Source: Arachnia propionica (GTDB lineage: Bacteria > Actinomycetota > Actinomycetes > Propionibacteriales > Propionibacteriaceae). From it: DNA of 64,000 bases. The notes under the pieces were generated by a model. That model worked only from the letters and a program-made list of their open reading frames with translations. It was not told the DNA's origin and ran no database searches. The stretch is from contig NZ_RQZG01000015.1 in assembly GCF_003859805.1 (NCBI RefSeq), positions 1-64,000 on the forward strand. Reading direction: 5' to 3'. Position numbers and translations under genes: made by a program. Positions 16,865-24,779 of this stretch are shown here, piece by piece; position 1 is the stretch's first letter; each line of letters begins with the position of its first letter.

Positions 16865-18135
16865 GGCAGCCACTGGGTGTGGTGGTTGCCGATGTAGAGC
16901 TGCCGCGGCCGATGGATCCGCCCGGTCGGATCATCGACGATCTCCTTCCAGTGCGCGATCCAGCCAGCCGTACGGCCGATCGCGAACAGCACGGTGAACA
17001 TGTCCAGCGGGATCCCGATGGCTCGCAGGATGATGCCGGAGTAGAAGTCGACGTTGGGGTAGAGCCTGCGCTCGGTGAAGTAGGGGTCGGCCAGGGCCGC
17101 CTCCTCCAGCTCCCTGGCGATGTCCAGCAGCGGATCGTCGATGTGCATCGACTCCAGCAGCTCGTGGGCGGCCCTCTTCAGGATGCGCGCCCGGGGGTCG
17201 AAGTTGCGGTAGACCCGGTGCCCGAAGCCCATGAGTCGCTGACCGGTGCGTCGGTCCTTGATCTGGTCGAGGAATCGGACCACCGAGAGGTTCTCGTCAC
17301 GGATGGTCTCCAGCATCTCGATCACGGCCATGTTCGCCCCACCGTGGGAGGGACCCCACAGGGCCGCCACTCCTGCCGAGACCGAGGTGAACAGGTTCGC
17401 CCCCGACGAGGCGACCATCCGGACGGTGGAGGTGGAGCAGTTCTGCTCATGGTCGGCGTGGAGGACGAAGAAGAGGTTGAGGGCGTTGGCCACCTCCGGG
17501 GTGGCCTCGTAGTCGCGGTAGGGCACGGAGAACATCATGTGGAGGAAGTTCTCCGCATACGGCAGGTCGTAGCGCGGGTAGGCCAGCGGCTGCCCGATGT
17601 GGCTCTTGTAGGAGGCCGCGGCGATGGTGCGGGTCTTCGCCAGCAGGAGGGCCGCGGCCCGACGGAAGTCGGACTCCTCGGTGATGTGGATACCGGGCAG
17701 GTCATAGGCCTGGATCGCGTTGATCATCGCCGAGAGGATCGCCATCGGGTGCGCATTGACGGGGAACCCGTCGAAGTGCTTGCGCATGTCGCGGTGCAGG
17801 GTCGAGTTCTCGATGAGCAGCTGCCGGAACTCCTCCCGTTCGTGCACATCCGGCAGCTCTCCGAAGATCAGCAGCTCAGCCGCCTCGATGAAGGAGGAAC
17901 GACGTGCCAGGTCCTCGATGGGAACCCCACGGTAGCGAAGTATGCCCTTCTCGCCGTCGATGAAGGTGATGGCGGAGCGGCACGAGCCGGTGTTGCCGAA
18001 GCCACTGTCCAAGGTGATGAGTCCCGTCGTGGCGCGCAGGCTCGAGATGTCCACGGCCAGTTCCCCCTCGGTCCCCCGGACCAGGGGCAGGGCGTACTGG
18101 GTGCCGTCGAGGGTCAGGGTCACGGTCTCGGTCAT
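16849..18135 (-). CDS. gltA: Citrate synthase
   Basis: 428 residues, the length of hexameric-type citrate synthases. It condenses acetyl-CoA and oxaloacetate at the entry of the TCA cycle. The catalytic triad is seen as H264 (GPSHGGAN), H306 (FGHRVYRNFDPRA) and D363 (PNVDFYSG). The N-terminal DSGFGNTGSCRSAITFIDGEKGILRYRG is typical. Ribosome site CAGGAG precedes the ATG. A TAGTAT -10-like hexamer at 18172-18177 would give a leader of about 30 bases. Confidence 0.97.
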   Translation of the reverse strand: MTETVTLTLDGTQYALPLVRGTEGELAVDISSLRATTGLITLDSGFGNTGSCRSAITFIDGEKGILRYRGVPIEDLARRSSFIEAAELLIFGELPDVHEREEFRQLLIENSTLHRDMRKHFDGFPVNAHPMAILSAMINAIQAYDLPGIHITEESDFRRAAALLLAKTRTIAAASYKSHIGQPLAYPRYDLPYAENFLHMMFSVPYRDYEATPEVANALNLFFVLHADHEQNCSTSTVRMVASSGANLFTSVSAGVAALWGPSHGGANMAVIEMLETIRDENLSVVRFLDQIKDRRTGQRLMGFGHRVYRNFDPRARILKRAAHELLESMHIDDPLLDIARELEEAALADPYFTERRLYPNVDFYSGIILRAIGIPLDMFTVLFAIGRTAGWIAHWKEIVDDPTGRIHRPRQLYIGNHHTQWLPYEER

Positions 18136-18228
18136 GGGTCTCCTGTTCGTTGTCCCCCACGGTAACCACAGATACTACATTTCGTAGTGGCAGCCCGAGT
18201 GCTGGACCACGATCACACCAGGCCCAGG

Positions 18229-19371
18229 TCACCCCCCGCTGACGTCGTCCTCGGCCGCGCTGAGGTCCAACCCACAGCCACTGGTGTCGTCGTACCAGCC
18301 GTACGGCAGGATCACCCTGCCCCGAGGGCTGCCCTGCCTGCCACGGGGCGTGCCGAGTTCGGATGTGGGGAACGGCTGATCGGCATCCAGCTGCCCGACG
18401 AGTTCCCGAAGCTCCTCCAGTGAGGAGACCATCGCGAAACGACGACGCAGCTCGCCCACCGGATACCCCTTGAAGTACCAGGCCATGTGCTTGCGCAGAT
18501 CGACGACCCCGCGCTCCCCCATCAGGTCGACCAGCAGCTCGGCGTGACGGATGAGCATCGCGCCCACCTCTCCGAGCGTGGGTCGGGCGCGATGTGGCTC
18601 ACCGGCGAAGGCCGCGGCGAGATCCCCGAACAGCCATGGCCTCCCCAGACAACCCCGACCGATGACCACCCCGTCACATCCGGTCCGAGCCATCATGGCC
18701 AAGGCGTCCTCGGCCTCCCACAGGTCACCGTTGCCCAGCACCGGGATGGAGACCGTCTCCTTCAGCTCCGCGATGCGGGACCAGTCCGCCTGCCCGCCGT
18801 AGGCCTGCTGCACGGTACGGGCGTGGAGCGCGATGGCGGCCGCTCCCTCCTGCTCAGCGATGCGTCCGGCGTCGAGGAAGGTCTCGTGCTCGTCATCGAT
18901 GCCGATCCTGGTCTTGACCGTCACCGGGACCCCGAACTCATCGGCCGCCTGGACCGCTGCCCGGACGATGGCCCGCAGCCGGTCACGCTTGTACGGCAAC
19001 ACCCCGCCGCCCCCCTTCCGGGTCACCTTCGGGACCGGGCACCCGAAGTTGAGGTCCACGTGGTGGACGCCGTGCTCGGTGACGAGTACCCGGGTGGCCT
19101 CGGCGACCACGTCCGGATCCACCCCGTAGAGCTGGACCGAGCGGATCGTCTCCGATGGATCGAAGGTGAGCATCGAGCGGGTCTTGTGATCACCCACGAT
19201 GATGCCCCGGGAGGTCATCATCTCGCAGACGTAGAGTCCGGCCCCCTGCTCCAGGCACAGGGCCCGATATGCGGCATTGGTGATCCCTGCCATGGGTGCC
19301 AGCACCACGGGCAGTTCCACCACGACGGCATCCCTGCGGCTCGGTGCGTGCAGACGCAGTGGTGTGACCAT
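18229..19371 (-). CDS. dusB: tRNA-dihydrouridine synthase
   Basis: 380 residues from the ATG at 19371, which follows GGAGGGAAG; a longer frame to 19425 lacks such a site and would overlap the divergent peptidase gene. It is a flavoenzyme that reduces uridines in the D-loop of tRNA. FMN site APMAGITN is at 25-32, catalytic C111 is in NFGCPVPK, and VTVKTRIG plus the LGNGD motif complete the TIM barrel. The intergenic region to the divergent M3 peptidase is 52 bases. Confidence 0.94.
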   Translation of the reverse strand: MVTPLRLHAPSRRDAVVVELPVVLAPMAGITNAAYRALCLEQGAGLYVCEMMTSRGIIVGDHKTRSMLTFDPSETIRSVQLYGVDPDVVAEATRVLVTEHGVHHVDLNFGCPVPKVTRKGGGGVLPYKRDRLRAIVRAAVQAADEFGVPVTVKTRIGIDDEHETFLDAGRIAEQEGAAAIALHARTVQQAYGGQADWSRIAELKETVSIPVLGNGDLWEAEDALAMMARTGCDGVVIGRGCLGRPWLFGDLAAAFAGEPHRARPTLGEVGAMLIRHAELLVDLMGERGVVDLRKHMAWYFKGYPVGELRRRFAMVSSLEELRELVGQLDADQPFPTSELGTPRGRQGSPRGRVILPYGWYDDTSGCGLDLSAAEDDVSGG

Positions 19372-19423
19372 CTTCCCTCCTCGATTCGGACCGGGAGATT
19401 CTACGCGTGGTTGGATGGGGGTC

Positions 19424-21466
19424 ATGAATCCTCTTCTCTCCCCTTCCCCGCTGCCGTTCCAGCTTCCCGACTACGCCCGTCTCACCACCGATCACGTGCG
19501 CGAGGCGGCACTGGCAGCCATGGCGGAACAGCGTGAGGCGGTCGAGGCGCTGGTCACCGACCCGAGCCCCGCCACCGTGGAGAACGTGCTGGTCGCGCTG
19601 GAGCTGAGCGGCCGACCCCTCGCACGGGTGATCAACACCTACTGGGTGGTCGTGGCTGCCGATGGCACCGATGAGCGTCGCGCGGTGGAGGCGGAACTCG
19701 CCCCGCTGCTGGCCACCCACTCGGATGCCGTTCGCCTGGACCCCCGGCTCCACCGACGCCTGGTCGCGCTGCGGGATCGCGCCACTGCGGGTGAGGTCAC
19801 CCTGGATGCCGAGGACGAGTTCCACCTCGGCGACCTCATCGACACCCTGGAGCGTTCCGGGGTCAACCTCGCCCCCAAGGCCCTGGCCCGCCTCAAGGAA
19901 CTGAACACGGAGCTGGCCTCCCTGTCGGTGGAATTCGAGCGCAGGCTCCTCGATGAACGGGGCGCCAAGGCCGTGCTGGTCACCGAACGTGAGGAGCTCG
20001 ACGGGCTCGACGAGGCGCAGCTCGAGACCGCGCACCGGGCCGCGCTCGACCGGGGACTGGAGGGTTGGCTCATCGAGTTGACCAACACCACGAGGCAGCC
20101 GATCCTGGCGGATCTCCGCAACCGTGACCTGAGGCGGCGGATCCTGCAGGCCTCCATGTCCCGGGGGTTGGAGGGCGACCACGACGTCCGTCGCATCGTC
20201 CTCGACATCGCACACCGCAGGGCCGAGCGGGCCCAGTTGCTGGGACATCCCCACCACGCCTCCTGGGTGGCTGCCGAGGGATGCGCCCGCACCACCCCAG
20301 CGGTGCTCGACCTGTTGCAGAAGGTGGCCCCCGGCGCGATGGCCCTGGCCCAGCAGGAGGCCTCAGAACTGCAGGACCTGCTGCAGCGGGATGTCCCCGG
20401 TGCCACCCTCGAGCCCTGGGACTGGGAGTTCTACGCCGCCGAGCAGGCTGCCGCGGGGGCCGTCGACCCGGCCCAGCTGAAGCCCTACCTGGAATTCGAG
20501 CGGGTCCTGCACCACGGGGTGTTCGCAGCGGCCACCGGACTGTACGGGATCACCTTCCACGAGCGCCCCGATCTGGTGGGTTTCACTCCCGAGGCCCGCG
20601 TCCACGAGGTGCGGGAGGCCGACGGCAGTCCGCTGGGCGCCTTCGTGATCGACCCGTTCACCCGCCCGACGAAACGGGGCGGGGCCTGGATGACCAGCAT
20701 CGTCGATCAGGCAGGGCTGACCTCGGACCTGCCGGTGGTGACCAACACGTGCAACTACACGCCCCCGGCCGAGGGCGCTCCGGCCCTGTTGTCCTGGGAC
20801 AACGTCATCACCTTGTTCCACGAGTTCGGCCATGCGCTGCACGGTCTGCTCTCCGACGTGAAGTACCCGTCACGGTCGGGGACCTCGGTGCCCCGGGACT
20901 TCGTCGAGTTCCCCTCCCAGGTCAACGAGATGTGGGCCTGGGACGAGAACCTGATCCGTTCCTTCGCCCGCCATCACGTCACCGATGAGCCCCTGCCGGA
21001 GGAACTCGTGGCGAGGCTGCGTGCCTCTCGCGCGCAGGGGGAGGGGTTCCAGACCTTGGAGACGGTGGCTGCGATGCTGCTGGACCAGGCATGGCACACC
21101 GCGACCCCTGAGGAGCTGCCACGGGACGTCTCCGAGGTCGAGGCCTTCGAGCAGGCTGCGCTGGAGCGTGCCGGGGTCGCCCATCCCCTGGTGCCACCGC
21201 GGTACCGGACCTGTTACTTCAGCCACGTCTTCGGCAGCGCCTACGCAGCCGCGTACTACGGCTACCTGTGGGCCGAGGTGATGGATGCCGACACCGTCGC
21301 GTGGTTCGAGGAACAGGGTGGACTGAGGCGTGAGGCCGGGGAGTGGTTCCGCCGCGAACTGCTGGGGCGTGGTGGCAGCATCGAGCCGATGCGTTCCTGG
21401 CACGGTTTCCGAGGCGGCGACCCGGATGTCAGCCACCTGCTCGCCCGCAAGGGGCTGCGTTCATGA
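19424..21466 (+). CDS. M3 family metallopeptidase (oligopeptidase A / Dcp-like)
   Basis: 680 residues, the size of cytoplasmic oligopeptidases. The zinc site is H466-EFG-H470 in TLFHEFGHALHG, with E495 in DFVEFPSQVNEMW as third ligand. A tyrosine-rich C-terminal segment (RYRTCYFSHVFGSAYAAAYYGYLWAE) matches the substrate-binding helix. No signal peptide is present, so it should degrade short peptides in the cytoplasm. The ATG is preceded by GGGGG. The stop is followed within the same bases by the convergent ABC binding-protein gene (6-base overlap). Confidence 0.93.
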   Translation: MNPLLSPSPLPFQLPDYARLTTDHVREAALAAMAEQREAVEALVTDPSPATVENVLVALELSGRPLARVINTYWVVVAADGTDERRAVEAELAPLLATHSDAVRLDPRLHRRLVALRDRATAGEVTLDAEDEFHLGDLIDTLERSGVNLAPKALARLKELNTELASLSVEFERRLLDERGAKAVLVTEREELDGLDEAQLETAHRAALDRGLEGWLIELTNTTRQPILADLRNRDLRRRILQASMSRGLEGDHDVRRIVLDIAHRRAERAQLLGHPHHASWVAAEGCARTTPAVLDLLQKVAPGAMALAQQEASELQDLLQRDVPGATLEPWDWEFYAAEQAAAGAVDPAQLKPYLEFERVLHHGVFAAATGLYGITFHERPDLVGFTPEARVHEVREADGSPLGAFVIDPFTRPTKRGGAWMTSIVDQAGLTSDLPVVTNTCNYTPPAEGAPALLSWDNVITLFHEFGHALHGLLSDVKYPSRSGTSVPRDFVEFPSQVNEMWAWDENLIRSFARHHVTDEPLPEELVARLRASRAQGEGFQTLETVAAMLLDQAWHTATPEELPRDVSEVEAFEQAALERAGVAHPLVPPRYRTCYFSHVFGSAYAAAYYGYLWAEVMDADTVAWFEEQGGLRREAGEWFRRELLGRGGSIEPMRSWHGFRGGDPDVSHLLARKGLRS

Positions 21467-22804
21467 GGTCAGCTCCAACAACCGGTTGACCTGATCGTTG
21501 ATCCTGGTGAAGTACGACACGTCCTGCTGCCCGACGTAGACCGCCTCGAAACCGGGAACGGTCAGGGCCGCCACGTCAGCGGCATTCGTCGTGACGGCGA
21601 GGGTGCGGGTGGTGCCCTCGTCGAGATGGACGGTGAAGGCGCTGACGTCCAGCCCCTGTTGTGCCCGAACCTGGAGCGAGCGCTCCGTCGCCTCCGACCT
21701 GGCCGGGAACACCACTCCGGCATCGGCGATCATCATCTGGCACCTCGAGGAACCGAGGAAGGCCACCCACTTCGCTGCGGCCTCCTTGTCGTCGGCGAAC
21801 CGGGTGATGGAGTCCGCGAGCCCGTTGAAGGGGCTCGCCCGGTGCCCGAGCGGCCCGACCGGGGTCGGTGCGATCTGTAGCTGGATCCCGGGGATGGAGA
21901 CGAAGGACGAGATCATCCAGGAACCGTTCATGCCGAGCACCGCCTTGCCCTGCGCCACCTGCTGATAGGAGCCGACCTTGGACCCGAAGGTCTCGTAGGC
22001 GGGCATGTATCCCTTCTCGACGAGTCCGTAGTACCAGCGCATCACCTTCTGGAACTCGGGATCGTCCAGGTTGTAGCGACGCCCCCAGGGGTTCTTGTCG
22101 AGTGGTTCCCAACCCATGGCACCCGCGTAGGCGCCCCAGGTGGTCTGCCCCAGGGCATCCCCGCCGGCCCCGTCGGATCCGAGCCCGTAGACGGCGACGT
22201 TGTTCCTGTCGAACCCCGGCTCATCTCCTCTGACGCCGTTGGCGTCCACGCTCAGGTGTGCGATGATCCGTTCGAAGGAGCCGCCGTCGTCCGGGTTCCA
22301 GTCCATGGTCATCAGCTGCTCCCGGGTGATCCCGGCCGCATCCGTGACCCGTTCGTCGTAGAAGTAGGCGATGGTGTCCCAGTCCTTGGGGATGCCGTAG
22401 CGTCTGCCGTCCTGTCCCTTCCAGAGGTCGGCCAGCCCTGTGGCGTAGTCGGTGTCGTCGACCTCCCGGGTGGGGGCCAGGTCGTCGAGCGGCACCAGCA
22501 CCTCCAGGTCGATGAACTGCGCGTACCTGCTGAGGTGGTTGGTGAACACGTCCGGGGCCTGGTCGGCGATGAAACCTGCGGTGAGCTTGCTCCAGTAGTC
22601 GTCCCACCCGTACTGGGTGATGTTGACCCGTAAGCCGGTCTCGGCCTCGAAGGCATCGGCACAGGCCTGGTAACCGGGTTGCTGGACCGAGTCCCACAGC
22701 CAGTAGTCGATGACGCCGTCGCTCTTCGGGCCCGCGGCGCAGCCGGTGGCGAGGAGGGCACCGACCGTGGCGGTGGCGATGAGCCGGTGGATGTTGCGGT
22801 TCAT
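21461..22804 (-). CDS. Sugar ABC transporter substrate-binding lipoprotein
   Basis: 447 residues. The signal peptide ends with lipobox LATGC, so C22 would be lipid-modified and hold the protein at the outer membrane face. The rest is an extracellular solute-binding protein of the carbohydrate uptake family 1: FEAETGLRVNI, then YWSKLTAGFIADQAPDVF, then YGIPKDWDTIAYFYDE, then GKAVLGMNGSW. GAGGT precedes the ATG. It is the last gene of the alpha-galactosidase operon, 8 bases after the second permease, and probably binds alpha-galactosides such as melibiose or raffinose (inference). Confidence 0.9.
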   Translation of the reverse strand: MNRNIHRLIATATVGALLATGCAAGPKSDGVIDYWLWDSVQQPGYQACADAFEAETGLRVNITQYGWDDYWSKLTAGFIADQAPDVFTNHLSRYAQFIDLEVLVPLDDLAPTREVDDTDYATGLADLWKGQDGRRYGIPKDWDTIAYFYDERVTDAAGITREQLMTMDWNPDDGGSFERIIAHLSVDANGVRGDEPGFDRNNVAVYGLGSDGAGGDALGQTTWGAYAGAMGWEPLDKNPWGRRYNLDDPEFQKVMRWYYGLVEKGYMPAYETFGSKVGSYQQVAQGKAVLGMNGSWMISSFVSIPGIQLQIAPTPVGPLGHRASPFNGLADSITRFADDKEAAAKWVAFLGSSRCQMMIADAGVVFPARSEATERSLQVRAQQGLDVSAFTVHLDEGTTRTLAVTTNAADVAALTVPGFEAVYVGQQDVSYFTRINDQVNRLLELTS

Positions 22805-22812
22805 GATGGACC

Positions 22813-23754
22813 TCACTTGATTCCGCTGAAGCCGATGGAGTTGACGATGCGCCTCGCGCTGAGGGCGAACAGCACGAGCATGGGGATGGCGGCGACGAGG
22901 GTGGCGGCCATCAACCCGGACCAGTCCGGCCCGGTGTTCGGGTTCTGCGCCCGGAAGACACCGAGGCCGACGGTGAGCACCCGCGAGTTGTCGGTGTAGG
23001 AGACCATCAGCGGCCAGAAGTAGTCGTTCCAGGCGGTGATGAAGGTCAGGATCGACAAGGTGGCGATGGGTGCCGCGGACATCGGCAGGATCAGCCGGAA
23101 GAAGATCCCGATCTTGCTGGACCCGTCCAGCAGTGCCGCCTCCTCCAGTTCGACGGGGACGTTCATGAAGAACTGTCGCAGGAAGAACACCGCGAACGGC
23201 GACATCAGCATCGTCGGCAGGGAGATCCCGAGCAGGGTGTCGATGAGTCCGAGTTGCTTGATGAGGACGAAGTTGGGCAGGAACGTGAAGATGGCGGGCA
23301 CCATCAGCCCTCCCAGGACCAGCGTGTAGACCAGGTTCCGGCCCGGCCACCTCAGCCGGGAGAAGGCGTAGGCCGCGCAGGCGGAGAAGAAGACCTGCCC
23401 GGCGGTGACCAGGCAGGCCACGACGACACTGTTGGCGAGGTAGCGCCAGAAGTCGATGGCCTGACCGGAACCGCCCTGGGCGATGGCCTCCTCCCCCGTC
23501 TGCAGGCCGAAGACCCGGGCGAAACTGCCGGTGTTGAAGTCGACGGGCAGCCAGCTCGTGGCCCCTGAGTACAGCGCGGCGTTGGAGGACAGTGCGGTGC
23601 GGATCATCCAGTAGAACGGGATGAGGGTGATGAGCAGGATCACCCCCATGAAGACCCAGGCCAGGATGCGGCCGATGGACAGGGATTTCCTGGTCCGGGT
23701 GGCGGTAGACTCCGCGGTGTTGTCCGTGGTGGGGACTGTCGCAGTGGTGGACAC
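22813..23754 (-). CDS. Carbohydrate ABC transporter permease (MalG-like)
   Basis: 313 residues starting with GTG after GAGGAG. Six membrane segments lie between about 30 and 305. The long periplasm-facing loop after segment 1 is typical of MalG-type subunits. The EAA loop reads ELEEAALLDGSSKIGIFFRLILP, contacting the ATPase. No ATPase gene is in the operon, so a shared MsiK-like ATPase elsewhere must energise it, as is common in actinobacteria (inference). It is 10 bases from the first permease gene. Confidence 0.92.
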   Translation of the reverse strand: MSTTATVPTTDNTAESTATRTRKSLSIGRILAWVFMGVILLITLIPFYWMIRTALSSNAALYSGATSWLPVDFNTGSFARVFGLQTGEEAIAQGGSGQAIDFWRYLANSVVVACLVTAGQVFFSACAAYAFSRLRWPGRNLVYTLVLGGLMVPAIFTFLPNFVLIKQLGLIDTLLGISLPTMLMSPFAVFFLRQFFMNVPVELEEAALLDGSSKIGIFFRLILPMSAAPIATLSILTFITAWNDYFWPLMVSYTDNSRVLTVGLGVFRAQNPNTGPDWSGLMAATLVAAIPMLVLFALSARRIVNSIGFSGIK

Positions 23755-23764
23755 GGCTGGCTCC

Positions 23765-24682
23765 TCAGTTCAGGTCGGTCTCACCGGCGCGGGTCAGCCG
23801 GTACTGGAGGACGGTGATAATGACGAGGATCACGAGAAGACCCACGGACAGGGCCGAGGCGTACCCGAACTGGAACTGCCCGAAGGCCATGTTGTAGATG
23901 TAGAACTGGAGCACCCGGGACGAGTTGACCGGCCCACCCGCCGTGGTGACAGCGACGGTGTCGAACACCTGGAACGACCCGATGATGGTCATGATGAGCA
24001 CCAGGGCGAGGATGGGACGCAGCAACGGGATCGTGATCCGCCAGAAGGTCTGCCACTCGGACGCCCCGTCGACACGTGCCGCCTCGTAGGCGGACTCCGG
24101 GATGGTCTGCAGTCCGGCGAAGATCAGCAGCGCCGTGTAACCGACGTGTCGCCAGACGTTGATGAGCGCGATGGTGGGGATCACCGTCGCGTCATCGGCC
24201 AGGAACGGGATCCTCTCCAGCCCCATGCCGGCCAGTATCTGGTTGCCCAGTCCCAGCTGGGTGTCGAGGATCCAGAAGAACACCAGTGCCGCCACCACGT
24301 TGGAGACCAGGTACGGGGTGAGAACCAGTGAGCGGACGATGGTCGACCGGGTGAGTCGATGCATCAGCACGGCGATGACGAGGGCCAGCACGGTCTGGAC
24401 GCCGATGTTGACCACCACGTAGTAGAGCGTCACCCAGGCCGCGTTCCAGAACACCGGGTCCTCCAGCATCCGCAGGTAGTTGTTGAGGCCGTGCCACGTC
24501 GGAGGGGTGAGCAGGTTGAAGTCGGTGAAGCTGAGCGCGATGCCGTGGAGGGTGGGCCAGATCAGGAAGATCCCGAGGCCGAGTACGGCTGGCGCAATCA
24601 TGACGAGTGCGAGTCGGAGATCGCTTCGGGGTCGGCGCCTGGGTTGACCTTCCGTGGCCACCTCGGTGCTGGCAGGGGACAT
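23765..24682 (-). CDS. Carbohydrate ABC transporter permease (MalF-like)
   Basis: 305 residues. A polar basic N-terminus precedes six membrane segments starting at about residue 24. The EAA motif reads YEAARVDGASEWQTFWRITIPLLRP near 205-230. The ATG follows GGAGGTG. It lies between alpha-galactosidase (97 bases upstream) and the MalG-like permease. The 97-base gap holds a hairpin and a partly palindromic site, so this importer block may be regulated separately from the enzyme gene. Confidence 0.92.
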   Translation of the reverse strand: MSPASTEVATEGQPRRRPRSDLRLALVMIAPAVLGLGIFLIWPTLHGIALSFTDFNLLTPPTWHGLNNYLRMLEDPVFWNAAWVTLYYVVVNIGVQTVLALVIAVLMHRLTRSTIVRSLVLTPYLVSNVVAALVFFWILDTQLGLGNQILAGMGLERIPFLADDATVIPTIALINVWRHVGYTALLIFAGLQTIPESAYEAARVDGASEWQTFWRITIPLLRPILALVLIMTIIGSFQVFDTVAVTTAGGPVNSSRVLQFYIYNMAFGQFQFGYASALSVGLLVILVIITVLQYRLTRAGETDLN

Positions 24683-24694
24683 CTCTCACCTCCG

Positions 24695-24711
24695 TTGGCA
24701 GAACTGCCCAA
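24695..24711. promoter_or_regulatory. Partly palindromic site before the ABC importer genes
   Basis: TTGGCAGAACTGCCCAA is an imperfect inverted repeat 13 bases before the MalF-like start, just upstream of the ribosome site. It could be an operator for a sugar regulator encoded elsewhere. There is no direct support beyond symmetry and position. Confidence 0.3.
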
Positions 24712-24737
24712 CATTGTGCCCACTTCCTCACCGGATG

Positions 24738-24773
24738 ACCTCGGGACGCGCCGGGCAGGTCACGTCCCGAGGT
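24738..24773 (-). terminator. Intercistronic hairpin between alpha-galactosidase and importer genes
   Basis: An 11-base perfect stem (ACCTCGGGACG with its complement) and a 14-base loop start 7 bases past the alpha-galactosidase stop. It may partly terminate transcription or stabilise the upstream mRNA, lowering or separating importer expression. Confidence 0.45.
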
Positions 24774-24779
24774 GACGCC

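Noticed and set aside
18174-18188. Palindrome ACTAC-ATTTC-GTAGT upstream of citrate synthase as an operator
   Set aside because: Arms are only 5 bases and overlap a likely -10; symmetry of this size is expected by chance.
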